Positions 1 through 6,361 of a stretch of DNA of 21,254 nucleotides are shown piece after piece; position 1 is the first letter of the stretch, and the number at the start of each line of letters is the position of its first letter. The position numbers and the translations under genes were made by a program. The stretch spans positions 1-21,254 of the forward strand of contig CAAFEY010000135.1 in assembly GCA_900761995.1 (NCBI GenBank). The letters are read 5' to 3'. The stretch comes from an uncultured Collinsella sp. GTDB lineage: Bacteria > Actinomycetota > Coriobacteriia > Coriobacteriales > Coriobacteriaceae. The notes under the pieces were generated by a model. The model searched no databases, was not told the origin of the DNA, and saw nothing but the letters and a program-made list of their open reading frames with translations.

Positions 1-22
1 ACCTGCGGATACTTGAACGATT

Positions 23-104
23 GGGAGTTTGCCCGAGTGGTTAATGGGGACGGGCTGTAAACCCGTTGGCTCTGCCTACATAGGTTCGAATCCTATAGCT
101 CCCA
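23..104 (+). tRNA. tRNA-Tyr (GTA)
   Basis: Class II tRNA with a long variable arm. The acceptor stem GGGAGTT (23-29) pairs with AGCTCCC (97-103), with one G-T pair. The anticodon arm ACGGG-CTGTAAA-CCCGT places GTA at 57-59. The T arm is ATAGG-TTCGAAT-CCTAT. The discriminator is A104 and no CCA is encoded (ACCC follows). It is the first of three closely packed tRNAs ahead of tuf. Confidence 0.95.
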
Positions 105-114
105 CCCGTCAAGT

Positions 115-190
115 GCCTGTATAGCTCAGTCGGTAGAGCACTTCGTTGGTAACGAAGAGGTCACCAGTTCAAGTCTGGTTGCAGGCTCCA
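115..190 (+). tRNA. tRNA-Thr (GGT)
   Basis: The acceptor stem GCCTGTA (115-121) pairs with TGCAGGC (180-186). The anticodon arm CTTCG-TTGGTAA-CGAAG gives anticodon GGT at 148-150. The discriminator is T187, and CCA (188-190) is encoded. It lies 10 bp after tRNA-Tyr and is probably processed from the same transcript. Confidence 0.95.
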
Positions 191-193
191 TCC

Positions 194-270
194 GGCGGTG
201 TAGCTCAGTTGGTTAGAGCACACGGTTCATACCCGTGGCGTCACTGGTTCGAATCCAGTCACCGCTACCA
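194..270 (+). tRNA. tRNA-Met (CAT), elongator type
   Basis: The acceptor GGCGGTG (194-200) pairs with CACCGCT (260-266), the first pair being G-U. The anticodon arm CACGG-TTCATAC-CCGTG gives CAT at 228-230. The discriminator is A267 and CCA is encoded to 270. The anticodon stem lacks the three G:C pairs of initiator tRNA, so an elongator is more likely. A tRNA-Ile with modified CAT cannot be formally excluded. Confidence 0.9.
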
Positions 271-281
271 TAGGTAACACG

Positions 282-312
282 GTGGCTTCTCAATAGTATG
301 TTGAGAGGCCAC
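282..312 (+). other. 12-bp hairpin in the tRNA-Met/tuf spacer
   Basis: GTGGCTTCTCAA (282-293) pairs with TTGAGAGGCCAC (301-312), with one G-T pair and a 7-nt loop. No T-run follows, so it does not look like a simple terminator. It could be a processing site separating the tRNAs from tuf mRNA, or a leader element of tuf. Confidence 0.6.
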
Positions 313-366
313 TATGGTATAAAGGCAAAGTCCCGTCCGGGGACGACCTGTTTAGAGGAGGGCTTT

Positions 367-1557
367 ATGGCCAAAGAGAAGTTTGAGCGCACTAAGCCGC
401 ATGTTAACATCGGCACCATTGGTCACGTCGACCACGGCAAGACCACGCTGACCGCTGCCATCACCAAGGTTCTCTCCGAGACCGAGGGCTGCAAGGCTGA
501 CTTCACTGCGTTCGAGAACATCGACAAGGCTCCCGAGGAGCGCGAGCGCGGCATTACGATCTCCGTCTCTCACGTCGAGTACGAGACTGCTGCCCGTCAC
601 TACGCTCACGTTGACTGCCCGGGCCACGCTGACTACGTCAAGAACATGATCTCCGGTGCTGCTCAGATGGACGGCGCTATCCTGGTCATCGCCGCTACCG
701 ACGGCCCCATGGCTCAGACCCGCGAGCACATCCTGCTCGCCCGTCAGGTCGGCGTTCCCTACATCGTCGTCTTCCTGAACAAGTGCGACATGGTCGACGA
801 TGACGAGCTCATCGACCTCGTCGAGATGGAGACCCGTGAGCTCCTCTCCGAGTACGATTTCCCCGGCGACGACATCCCCGTCATCCGTGGTTCCGCTCTG
901 GGCGCTCTCGAGGGCGACGCCAAGTGGATGGACGCCATTCGCGAGCTCATGAACGCCGTCGACGAGTACATCCCGACGCCTGCTCGTAACAATGACCTCC
1001 CGTTCCTGATGGCCGTTGAGGACGTTATGACCATCTCCGGCCGTGGTACCGTTGCTACCGGCCGTGTCGAGCGCGGTGAGCTCAAGCTCAACGAGCCCGT
1101 CGAGATCGTCGGCATCAAGGATACCCAGAACACCGTCGTTACCGGTATCGAGATGTTCCGTAAGTCCATGGACTTCTGCGAGGCTGGCGACAACGTCGGT
1201 CTGCTGCTCCGCGGCATCAAGCGCGAGGACATCGAGCGCGGCCAGGTTCTCTGCAAGCCCGGTTCGGTTACCCCGCACACCAAGTTCACCGGTGAGATCT
1301 ACGTTCTGACCAAGGAGGAGGGCGGCCGTCACACCCCGTTCTTCGATGGTTATCGTCCTCAGTTCTACTTCCGTACCACCGACGTTACCGGTACGGTCAA
1401 GCTCCCCGAGGGCACCGAGATGGCTATGCCTGGTGACCACATCACCATCGAGGGCGACCTCATCCACCCGATCGCCATGGAGGAGGGCCTGCGCTTCGCT
1501 ATCCGCGAGGGTGGCCACACCGTCGGTTCGGGCATCGTCTCCACGATCATTGAGTAA
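367..1557 (+). CDS. tuf: Elongation factor Tu
   Basis: EF-Tu is the GTPase that delivers aminoacyl-tRNA to the ribosomal A site. The 396-aa product matches the family length. Visible G motifs are GHVDHGKT (residues 19-26), DCPGH, NKCD and the SAL motif. Domains 2 and 3 follow, with the conserved HTPFF.GYRPQFYFRTTDVTG block. The start at 367 (MAKEKFERT) is chosen because GAGGAGGG sits just upstream; the frame is open from 298, but those extra residues are not EF-Tu-like. Near the C terminus the usual GGRTVG reads GGHTVG, which may be lineage variation. tuf follows three tRNAs, and a strong terminator closes it at 1586-1620. Codon choice is strongly biased, as expected for a highly expressed gene. 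Confidence 0.99.
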   Translation: MAKEKFERTKPHVNIGTIGHVDHGKTTLTAAITKVLSETEGCKADFTAFENIDKAPEERERGITISVSHVEYETAARHYAHVDCPGHADYVKNMISGAAQMDGAILVIAATDGPMAQTREHILLARQVGVPYIVVFLNKCDMVDDDELIDLVEMETRELLSEYDFPGDDIPVIRGSALGALEGDAKWMDAIRELMNAVDEYIPTPARNNDLPFLMAVEDVMTISGRGTVATGRVERGELKLNEPVEIVGIKDTQNTVVTGIEMFRKSMDFCEAGDNVGLLLRGIKREDIERGQVLCKPGSVTPHTKFTGEIYVLTKEEGGRHTPFFDGYRPQFYFRTTDVTGTVKLPEGTEMAMPGDHITIEGDLIHPIAMEEGLRFAIREGGHTVGSGIVSTIIE

Positions 1558-1585
1558 ATTAGCTCTTTGATATAGCTGACTTAGA

Positions 1586-1620
1586 GAACCCGGCACTTAT
1601 ATGGGTGCCGGGTTCTTTTC
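1586..1620 (+). terminator. Rho-independent terminator of tuf
   Basis: A perfect 11-bp stem, GAACCCGGCAC (1586-1596) with GTGCCGGGTTC (1605-1615), has an 8-nt loop and is followed by TTTTC. It lies 28 bp after the tuf stop codon. The stretch from 1621 to about 1760 shows no gene or other structure that I can support. Confidence 0.93.
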
Positions 1621-1761
1621 TGCAATGGATATTGAGCCGTTGCTGGTGTCGAGAGGATCGATAATGGTCCTGGATGCACCGTCGATTAGCTCTCGATGGC
1701 TTCATTGATGTGTTCCAAATATGAATGGATCCACCGAGAACCAATTGACTCGAGGTTTTCA

Positions 1762-1789
1762 TTGACAGCACTTACGTGGAGCTGATAAA
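1762..1789 (+). promoter_or_regulatory. Candidate promoter for rpmG and the secE-nusG block
   Basis: A perfect -35 box TTGACA (1762-1767) is followed after 16 bp by GATAAA (1784-1789), a 4/6 match to the -10 consensus. It is downstream of the tuf terminator and 47 bp before rpmG, where a new transcription start is expected. An alternative -10, TAAAGT, sits at 18-bp spacing. Confidence 0.5.
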
Positions 1790-1836
1790 GTAACAACTCG
1801 TGCCCGTACGGGGCGGAAATGAAAGGTTCAGGATAC

Positions 1837-1986
1837 ATGCGTACTCTAGTTACTCTTGCGTGCACTGAGTGCAAGCGCCGCAACTATACGACCACCAAGA
1901 ACAAGTCGACCATGCCTGATCGTATGGAGATCAAGAAGTATTGCCCCTGGTGCCGTCACCACACGCTGCACAAAGAGACTCGCTAG
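1837..1986 (+). CDS. rpmG: Ribosomal protein bL33
   Basis: This 49-residue protein of the large ribosomal subunit starts MRTLVTLACTEC and ends HHTLHKETR, both typical of bL33. It has two CxxC pairs (CTEC near residue 9, CPWC near residue 36), so it is the zinc-binding C+ form rather than the cysteine-free form used under zinc limitation. A modest GAAAGG lies about 10 bp upstream of the ATG. It sits between tuf and tRNA-Trp/secE, the usual actinobacterial position. Confidence 0.95.
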   Translation: MRTLVTLACTECKRRNYTTTKNKSTMPDRMEIKKYCPWCRHHTLHKETR

Positions 1987-1999
1987 TCTCTAGTCACAT

Positions 2000-2075
2000 A
2001 CGCCAGTAGTTCAATTGGTAGAGCATCGGTCTCCAAAACCGAGTGTTGAGGGTTCGAGTCCTTCCTGGCGTGCCA
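2000..2075 (+). tRNA. tRNA-Trp (CCA)
   Basis: The acceptor stem ACGCCAG (2000-2006) pairs perfectly with CTGGCGT (2065-2071). The anticodon arm TCGGT-CTCCAAA-ACCGA gives anticodon CCA at 2033-2035. The discriminator is G2072 and CCA is encoded (2073-2075). tRNA-Trp between rpmG and secE is a widespread arrangement. Confidence 0.96.
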
Positions 2076-2084
2076 GTCATTATT

Positions 2085-2115
2085 CCGTAAGCTCCCACTT
2101 GGGGGCTTACGGTTT
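2085..2115 (+). terminator. Hairpin after tRNA-Trp, weak terminator
   Basis: A 12-bp stem, CCGTAAGCTCCC (2085-2096) with GGGGGCTTACGG (2101-2112), has an ACTT loop and one T-G pair. Only TTTACT follows, so termination would be partial. It could allow tRNA release while some polymerases continue into secE. Confidence 0.6.
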
Positions 2116-2151
2116 ACTCATGTATAAGCGCATTGCGCGGAGGTAACCCAA

Positions 2152-2490
2152 ATGGCCAACAAGAAGAACAAGAAGAAGGCTCAGCAGCCGGCACCTGCCA
2201 ACAGCGCTGCCGCCAACTCCAAGGTTGAGGCCAAGAAGGCCGTTGCCAAGAAGAACGAGAAGGCTGCGAAGTCCAAGAAGAACGAGAAGCCTGGTTTCTT
2301 CGCCCGCACCAAGAAGTATTTCGCTTCGGTCAAGTCCGAGATGAAGCGTGTCACGTGGCCCGATAAGAAGGAGCTCGTGAACTACTCGGTCGTCGTTTGC
2401 GCTTCTCTGGTCGTCGTCGGCGTCGTCATCGCTCTGCTCGATGCTGGCTTTGGCGAGGCTCTTGCTCTGTTCTCTGGATTGAGGGGCTAA
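2152..2490 (+). CDS. secE: Preprotein translocase subunit SecE
   Basis: SecE clamps SecY in the SecYEG protein-export channel of the cytoplasmic membrane. The 112-aa product begins with a ~48-residue Lys/Ala-rich tail of low complexity. The conserved amphipathic segment with EMKRVTWPDKKEL (about residues 63-75) follows, then one transmembrane helix at about 79-100. Single-helix SecE with a basic N-terminal extension is common in Actinobacteria. The start has a strong GGAGGT at 2139-2144. nusG begins 3 bp after its stop, the near-universal secE-nusG pairing. Confidence 0.97.
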   Translation: MANKKNKKKAQQPAPANSAAANSKVEAKKAVAKKNEKAAKSKKNEKPGFFARTKKYFASVKSEMKRVTWPDKKELVNYSVVVCASLVVVGVVIALLDAGFGEALALFSGLRG

Positions 2491-2493
2491 ACC

Positions 2494-3030
2494 ATGTCTA
2501 AGCGTTGGTACGTCGTTCACACTTACTCCGGATACGAGAACCGCGTAAAGTCCGATCTCGAGCATCGTATCGAGACCATGGGCATGCAGGACCGTATCTT
2601 TGATATCGAGATTCCTATGGAGCGCGTCACCGAGATCAAAGAGGGTGGCAAGCGCGAGACCAAGGATTCTAAGATCTTCCCGGGTTATGTCCTGGTCCGC
2701 ATGGAGATGGATGACGATGCTTGGACGTGTGTTCGCAACACGCCCGGCGTCACCGGATTCCTAGGCGGCAACGGCAAGCCCGCTCCGCTTTCCCGTGACG
2801 AGTACAACAAGATGACTCGTCGTCCCGGTAAGGGCGATTCGCCCAAGCGCACCTCGGTTGATATTCAGGTCGGCACGTCCGTCCGCGTCACCGATGGCCC
2901 GCTTACCGACTTTGATGGCAAGGTCTCCGAGGTTAACACCGAGGCTGGCAAGCTCAAGGTCACGCTGATGATCTTTGGCCGCGAGACGCCGGTCGAGCTC
3001 GACTTTAACCAGGTCGCTGTCATCGCTTAA
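2494..3030 (+). CDS. nusG: Transcription termination/antitermination factor NusG
   Basis: NusG binds RNA polymerase, and in other bacteria links it to Rho or to ribosomal protein uS10. The 178-aa protein has an NGN domain starting RWYVVHTYSGYENRVK, with the KIFPGYVLVRM strand, and a C-terminal KOW domain from about residue 125 (VGTSVRVTDGPLTDFDGKV). Its length is standard and no extra domain is inserted. It lies 3 bp after secE and is surely cotranscribed with it. The 120 bp that follow, before rplK, contain no clear terminator. Confidence 0.98.
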   Translation: MSKRWYVVHTYSGYENRVKSDLEHRIETMGMQDRIFDIEIPMERVTEIKEGGKRETKDSKIFPGYVLVRMEMDDDAWTCVRNTPGVTGFLGGNGKPAPLSRDEYNKMTRRPGKGDSPKRTSVDIQVGTSVRVTDGPLTDFDGKVSEVNTEAGKLKVTLMIFGRETPVELDFNQVAVIA

Positions 3031-3150
3031 GTTTTTGTCCGTTCGCGCGAGCGTGCTTCTTCTGTGACTGCTCATCTCAGGAGTGCTTCTAACACGTGCG
3101 TGCTTACGATATAGCAAGTACTTCACACTCGTGATTCGAAAGGAATGACC

Positions 3151-3579
3151 ATGGCTGAGAAGAAGGTTGCCAACGTCATTAAGCTCCAGATTCCTGCTGG
3201 TGCAGCTAACCCCGCTCCTCCCGTCGGCCCCGCCCTGGGCGCCGCTGGCGTGAACATCATGCAGTTCTGCCAGGCCTTTAACGCCGAGACGCAGGACAAG
3301 AAGGGTGACATCATCCCCGTTGAGATCTCTGTCTACGAGGACAAGTCCTTCTCCTTCATCACCAAGACCCCGCCGGCGGCTCACCTCATCAAGAAGGAGC
3401 TGAACCTCAAGTCTGGTTCCGCTAAGCCCCAGGCCGACAAGGTTGGTCAGCTCTCCCAGGAGCAGCTCACCAAGATCGCCGAGATCAAGATGCCGGACCT
3501 CAATGCCAACGACATTGACGCCGCCAAGAAGATCATCGCCGGTACCGCCCGCTCCATGGGCGTCACCATCGCTGAGTAG
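3151..3579 (+). CDS. rplK: Ribosomal protein uL11
   Basis: uL11 forms the base of the ribosomal GTPase-associated stalk and binds 23S rRNA. The 142-aa product carries the N-terminal proline-rich motif (PAPPVGPALG..GVNIMQFC) and the C-terminal RNA-binding domain ending GTARSMGV. An in-frame ATG lies at 3145, but GAAAGGA abuts it; the ATG at 3151 is correctly spaced and gives the expected MAEKKV start. It precedes rplA, as in most bacteria. Confidence 0.98.
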   Translation: MAEKKVANVIKLQIPAGAANPAPPVGPALGAAGVNIMQFCQAFNAETQDKKGDIIPVEISVYEDKSFSFITKTPPAAHLIKKELNLKSGSAKPQADKVGQLSQEQLTKIAEIKMPDLNANDIDAAKKIIAGTARSMGVTIAE

Positions 3580-3597
3580 CGATTTCTTTAGGTAATG

Positions 3598-3623
3598 ACG
3601 GGTGCTCCGACCGGGGCGCCCGT
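3598..3623 (+). other. 11-bp hairpin between rplK and rplA
   Basis: ACGGGTGCTCC (3598-3608) pairs along its whole length with GGGGCGCCCGT (3613-3623), counting two T-G pairs, around a GACC loop. The following TATATGTG is not a T-run. A second small hairpin, GTGTGC/GCACAC, follows before the rplA ribosome binding site. The pair could be an attenuator or a uL1 autoregulatory site; neither is shown. Confidence 0.55.
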
Positions 3624-3696
3624 TATATGTGTGCAATAGGGCACACGATACGATGTGGGAGGGCTCACGCCCGTTTAACCACAGGAGGTAATGCAC

Positions 3697-4404
3697 ATGG
3701 CTAAGCATGGTAAGAGCTATAACGCCGCTGCCGAGAAGATCGACCGCGCCACGCTCTACACCCCCCTTCAGGCTGCCAAGCTCATCAAGGAGCTCGACAC
3801 CGCCAAGTTCGACGAGACCGTCGAGGCCCACTTCCGTCTGGGCATCGATACTCGTAAGGCTGACCAGAACATCCGTGGTTCCATCTCCCTGCCCCACGGC
3901 ACCGGCAAGACCGTTCGTGTTGCCGTCTTCGCCGAGGGCGAGAAGGCCCGCGAGGCTGAGGCTGCCGGCGCCGACATCATCGGTTCCGACGAGCTTGTCG
4001 CCCAGATTCAGAAGGGCGAGATCAACTTCGACGCCGCTATCGCTACGCCGAACATGATGGCCAAGGTTGGCCGCATCGGTAAGATCCTTGGTCCCCGTGG
4101 CCTCATGCCGAACCCCAAGCTCGGCACCGTGACCATGGACGTCGCCAAGATGGTCTCCGAGCTCAAGGCTGGCCGCGTTGAGTACCGCGCCGACCGCTAC
4201 GGCATCTGCCACGTGCCCCTGGGCAAGAAGTCCTTCTCTGAGCAGCAGCTCGTCGAGAACTACGCTGCCCTGTACACCGAGATCCTGCGCGTCAAGCCCT
4301 CTTCTGCTAAGGGCAAGTACGTCAAGTCCATCTCCGTGTCTTCCACCATGGGCCCTGGCGTCAAGGTCGATCCCGCTATCCAGCGCGACTTCCTGGCTGA
4401 GTAA
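3697..4404 (+). CDS. rplA: Ribosomal protein uL1
   Basis: uL1 forms the mobile L1 stalk at the ribosomal E site and in several bacteria represses its own operon. The 235-aa product has the family signature GKILGPRGLMPNPK in domain II and the expected C-terminal block ending near SSTMGPGVKVD. AGGAGGT (3683-3689) is correctly spaced for ATG 3697 but only 1 bp from the in-frame ATG at 3691, so 3697 is preferred. A strong terminator follows, and rplJ-rplL do not come next. Confidence 0.98.
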   Translation: MAKHGKSYNAAAEKIDRATLYTPLQAAKLIKELDTAKFDETVEAHFRLGIDTRKADQNIRGSISLPHGTGKTVRVAVFAEGEKAREAEAAGADIIGSDELVAQIQKGEINFDAAIATPNMMAKVGRIGKILGPRGLMPNPKLGTVTMDVAKMVSELKAGRVEYRADRYGICHVPLGKKSFSEQQLVENYAALYTEILRVKPSSAKGKYVKSISVSSTMGPGVKVDPAIQRDFLAE

Positions 4405-4440
4405 CTAACAGTTACTGCCTGAGCAAAGCAAGCATTGCTA

Positions 4441-4485
4441 AAGAGACCCGGTTCTGCCTCGTGCAGGACCGGGTCTCTTGCTTTT
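4441..4485 (+). terminator. Strong terminator of the rplK-rplA unit
   Basis: A 17-bp stem, AAGAGACCCGGTTCTGC (4441-4457) with GCAGGACCGGGTCTCTT (4463-4479), has one T-G pair and a 5-nt loop. GCTTTT follows. It lies 37 bp after the rplA stop and ends the translation-gene block. Confidence 0.95.
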
Positions 4486-4494
4486 GAGTCAACG

Positions 4495-4534
4495 AAACCA
4501 CCACGAAGGGGACAGGCACCCTTGTGGTGGTTTT
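4495..4534 (-). repeat. Hairpin repeat copy R1 (inverted orientation)
   Basis: The ends AAACCACCAC and GTGGTGGTTTT form a long stem around AAGGGGACAGGCACCC. Read on the - strand, it matches copies R2-R4 at 6203, 8219 and 10952 almost base for base, so this copy is inserted the other way round. It sits between the rplA terminator and the leucine leader and could act as a second terminator on the + strand (TTTTAC follows). Confidence 0.8.
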
Positions 4535-4590
4535 ACTTGTGTTGTACTTTAGCGCGATGTAGTACTACCCGAGGCCGAAGGGAGCCCAAC

Positions 4591-4650
4591 ATGTTTAAGA
4601 ACACGCAACAGCTCCTAGGCCTAGCGCTACTAGATTGGATAGCGCGCTAG
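4591..4650 (+). CDS. Leucine leader peptide (attenuator peptide)
   Basis: The 19-codon frame MFKNTQQLLGLALLDWIAR starts at ATG 4591, with GGGAG just upstream, and ends in TAG. Five Leu codons fall within seven codons (CTC CTA Gly CTA Ala CTA CTA). Four are CTA, a codon that looks rare in the surrounding genes. This is the hallmark of a ribosome-stalling leader that senses charged tRNA-Leu. It lies about 150 bp before the leuA remnant and overlaps attenuator segments 1 and 2. No comparison was possible, so the call rests on codon content, position and RNA structure. Confidence 0.82.
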   Translation: MFKNTQQLLGLALLDWIAR

Positions 4651-4737
4651 GGTTGTAATCTCGCTATAACGATTTGTTGTACCCGGGTGCGCTATCGTCT
4701 GCCGCTTTCAGGCGTGATGAGCGACACGGGTATTTTT
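4620..4737 (+). promoter_or_regulatory. Leucine operon transcription attenuator
   Basis: Mutually exclusive RNA pairings are visible. Segment 1, CCTAGCGC (4620-4627), pairs with segment 2, GCGCTAGG (4644-4651). Segment 2 can instead pair over GATAGCGCGC (4638-4647) with segment 3, GTGCGCTATC (4687-4696), with one G-T pair: the antiterminator. Segment 3 alternatively enters a terminator hairpin, outer stem TACCC (4680-4684)/GGGTA (4728-4732) and inner GTG-CGCT-ATC paired with GAT-AGCG-CAC, followed by TTTTT (4733-4737). A ribosome stalled at the leucine codons would mask segment 1 and free 2:3. This is the classic leu/trp attenuation logic, inferred from sequence. The genes it would control are broken. 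Confidence 0.8.
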
Positions 4738-4803
4738 CTATCTCTAGGCCTTCTCTCTCTCCTGAAAGCCATCTGTCATAAAACGGTCAATCAGGAGGAA
4801 CAT

Positions 4804-5370
4804 ATAAGCCGCAAAATCACAATCTTTGACGCCACCCTGTGCGACGGTGAGCAGTCGCCGGGCGCCAGCATGAATACCGAGGAAAAGCTCTTCATCGCCC
4901 GCCAGCTGGTGCGCATGAACGTGGACGTTATCGAGGCGGGCTTTCCCATCTCGAGTCCTGGTGACTTTCGCTCCGTACAGGAGATTGGCAAGATTGCGGG
5001 CGGCCGATGCACGGTATGCGGCCTGACGCGCGCTGTCGACAGGGATATCGAAGTGGCTGCAGAGGCGCTCAAAACGGCCCAGAGGCCCCGTATCCATACA
5101 GGGCTGGGTGTGAGCACCAGTCACCTGCGCGACAAGCTCCATATGACTGAGGAAAGGGCAATTGAGTGAGCGATCCATGCCGTCAAACATGCTCGCAAGT
5201 TCGTTGACGATGTTGAGTTTTATGCCGAGGATGCCGGCCGCTCCGATCAGGAGTTTCTGGTGCGCATTATCGAGGCGGCCGTAAAGGCCGGTGCCACGGT
5301 CGTGAACATCCCCGATACGATGGGCTACAACATGCCGTGGAACTTTGGCGCCCGCATCCGTGACCTGCGC
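4804..5370 (+). pseudogene. leuA: 2-isopropylmalate synthase remnant (leuA, 5' part)
   Basis: About the first 190 of roughly 500 codons of LeuA, which makes 2-isopropylmalate from acetyl-CoA and 2-oxoisovalerate in leucine synthesis. Recognisable parts are DGEQSPGASMN, VIEAGFPISSPGDF and, after the break, DVEFYAEDAGRSD and NIPDTMGYNMPW. Four lesions are visible. The codon correctly spaced behind AGGAGGA (4792-4798) is ATA at 4804 instead of ATG. The catalytic motif reads TLCDGEQ where the family has TLRDGEQ. An in-frame TGA lies at 5167. Homology stops after ARIRDL near 5370, where leuB sequence begins in another frame. The domain cannot make an active enzyme. Confidence 0.9.
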
Positions 5371-6010
5371 GGGCGCTGCGGGTGCGGCCGGTCAGCGTGC
5401 GGTCGACGTGATGGAGTATCGCGAGTACGAGATTGAGCGCATTGCGCGCCAGGCATTTGAGGCGGCGCGCAAACGTCGCGGCAAGGTGACGAGCGTTGAT
5501 AAGCGCAACGTGCTGGAGACGAGCCGCATGTGGCGCGAGATCGTGCATCGCGTGCAAGACGAGGAGTACTCCGACGTGGAGCTTGAGGACCTGCTCGTCG
5601 ACAACGCCGCCATGCAGCTCATCAGTCGACCGGCAGACTTTGACGTCGTGGTGACGGAGAACATGTTCGGCGACATCCTGTCCGATGAGGCGGCTCAGAT
5701 TACCGGATCGCTCGGTATGCTTGCCTCTGCCTCGCTGGATGATGGCGTATCGCTGTTTGGGCCGAGCGCTGGCAGCGCTCCTGACATCGCGGGGCTCGGC
5801 GTGGCCAATCCGCTGGCTCAAATCTTGTCGGTGGCGATGCTGCTGACCTACGCGCTCGACATGGGCGAGCAAGCCGCGTGGATCGAGAGCGCCATGGCGC
5901 GCGTGCTCGACGAGGGCTGGCGCACCCGTGACATCGCCGATGTCAACACCCCGGCAGATAAGATCCTCGGCACCACGACGATGGGCGACAAGGTCGTCGC
6001 CGCGCTGTAG
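5371..6010 (+). pseudogene. leuB: 3-isopropylmalate dehydrogenase remnant (leuB, 3' part)
   Basis: The C-terminal ~210 codons of LeuB, which oxidises 3-isopropylmalate with NAD+. Landmarks are GKVTSVDKRNVLETSR, VDNAAMQL, VTENMFGDILSDEA, GSLGMLASASL and GSAPDIAG, ending at TAG 6008. The N-terminal ~150 residues are missing, so no ribosome binding site or true start exists. The EPxHGSAPD nucleotide-binding motif reads GPSAGSAPD, a sign of relaxed selection. It joins leuA in a different frame at about 5368-5381. The missing middle would hold the rest of leuA, the start of leuB and, in a leuACDB order, leuC and leuD. That order is an assumption. Confidence 0.9.
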
Positions 6011-6035
6011 GCGATGCCGATTCAAGCTGTCAAAT

Positions 6036-6092
6036 ATCTCAATCTGTAACATCTAAGGGGCAAAATCGTTCCTACCTGTTACAGATTGAGAT
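6036..6092 (+). repeat. Long palindrome P1
   Basis: ATCTCAATCTGTAACA (6036-6051) pairs perfectly over 16 bp with TGTTACAGATTGAGAT (6077-6092), with a 25-nt loop. TTT follows. The right arm and the loop end are the same as in palindrome P2, 79 bp downstream. Confidence 0.85.
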
Positions 6093-6115
6093 TTTCGGCT
6101 GAGCATCCGTGGTCT

Positions 6116-6172
6116 GTCTCGATCTGTAACAGCTAACCGATTATTTGGGCCCTACCTGTTACAGATTGAGAC
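6116..6172 (+). repeat. Long palindrome P2
   Basis: GTCTCGATCTGTAACAG (6116-6132) pairs over 17 bp with CTGTTACAGATTGAGAC (6156-6172), with one G-T pair. Its right arm plus the preceding CCTACC is identical to P1 over about 21 bp, while most of the loop differs. The two form a tandem pair of the same element. Confidence 0.85.
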
Positions 6173-6180
6173 AAACCGTT

Positions 6181-6244
6181 GGGACAGGTCGGACGAGTCA
6201 GCAAAACCACCACAAAGGTGCCGGTCCCCTTCGTGGTGGTTTTT
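6181..6244 (+). repeat. Hairpin repeat copy R2 with left flank
   Basis: The core hairpin is 6203-6244 (AAAACCACCAC ... GTGGTGGTTTTT). The preceding 20 bp, GACAGGTCGGACGAGTCAGC, are shared with copy R3 at 8199-8218, so the repeated unit is about 60 bp in these two copies. Its T-rich + strand end would terminate + transcription. On the - strand it lies 118 bp beyond the DUF4179 gene. Confidence 0.8.
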
Positions 6245-6361
6245 AGCGCAACGAGGTGTTCCCAGCCGACCATACGGGCGGCCTTGCGCTCACGCTGCTC
6301 GATGACAGCGCATCTTTAGACGCGAAGTGCGGAACCGGGTGCATATACGAGCCGCGTAGCG
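6245..6361. other. Unassigned spacer
   Basis: This is the rest of the 351-bp gene-free stretch from 6011 to 6361. I see no convincing gene, RNA or terminator in it. A 33-codon frame runs on the - strand from 6344 to 6243, without a ribosome binding site and ending inside repeat R2. Confidence 0.5.

Noticed and set aside
194..270. The CAT tRNA as initiator tRNA
   Set aside because: The anticodon stem is CACGG/CCGTG and lacks the GGG/CCC run, and the first acceptor pair is G-U, not the C-A mismatch of initiators.
301..323. TTGAGA and TATAAA as a tuf promoter
   Set aside because: The spacing is only 11 bp, and TTGAGA is part of the hairpin arm.
352..1596. A 414-codon open frame on the - strand opposite tuf
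   Set aside because: It mirrors the strongly biased codons of tuf; it has no ribosome binding site and no recognisable protein pattern.
2761..4212. A 483-codon open frame on the - strand across nusG, rplK and rplA
   Set aside because: It runs antisense over three certain genes and the spacers between them; low-complexity Leu/Gly/Asp composition is typical of an antisense shadow.
4535..4800. A T-box riboswitch ahead of the leu genes
   Set aside because: I see no T-box core sequence; the Leu-rich reading frame and competing stems fit ribosome-mediated attenuation better.
6243..6344. A 33-codon - strand frame after the DUF4179 gene
   Set aside because: It has no ribosome binding site, ends inside repeat R2, and shows no protein-like pattern.
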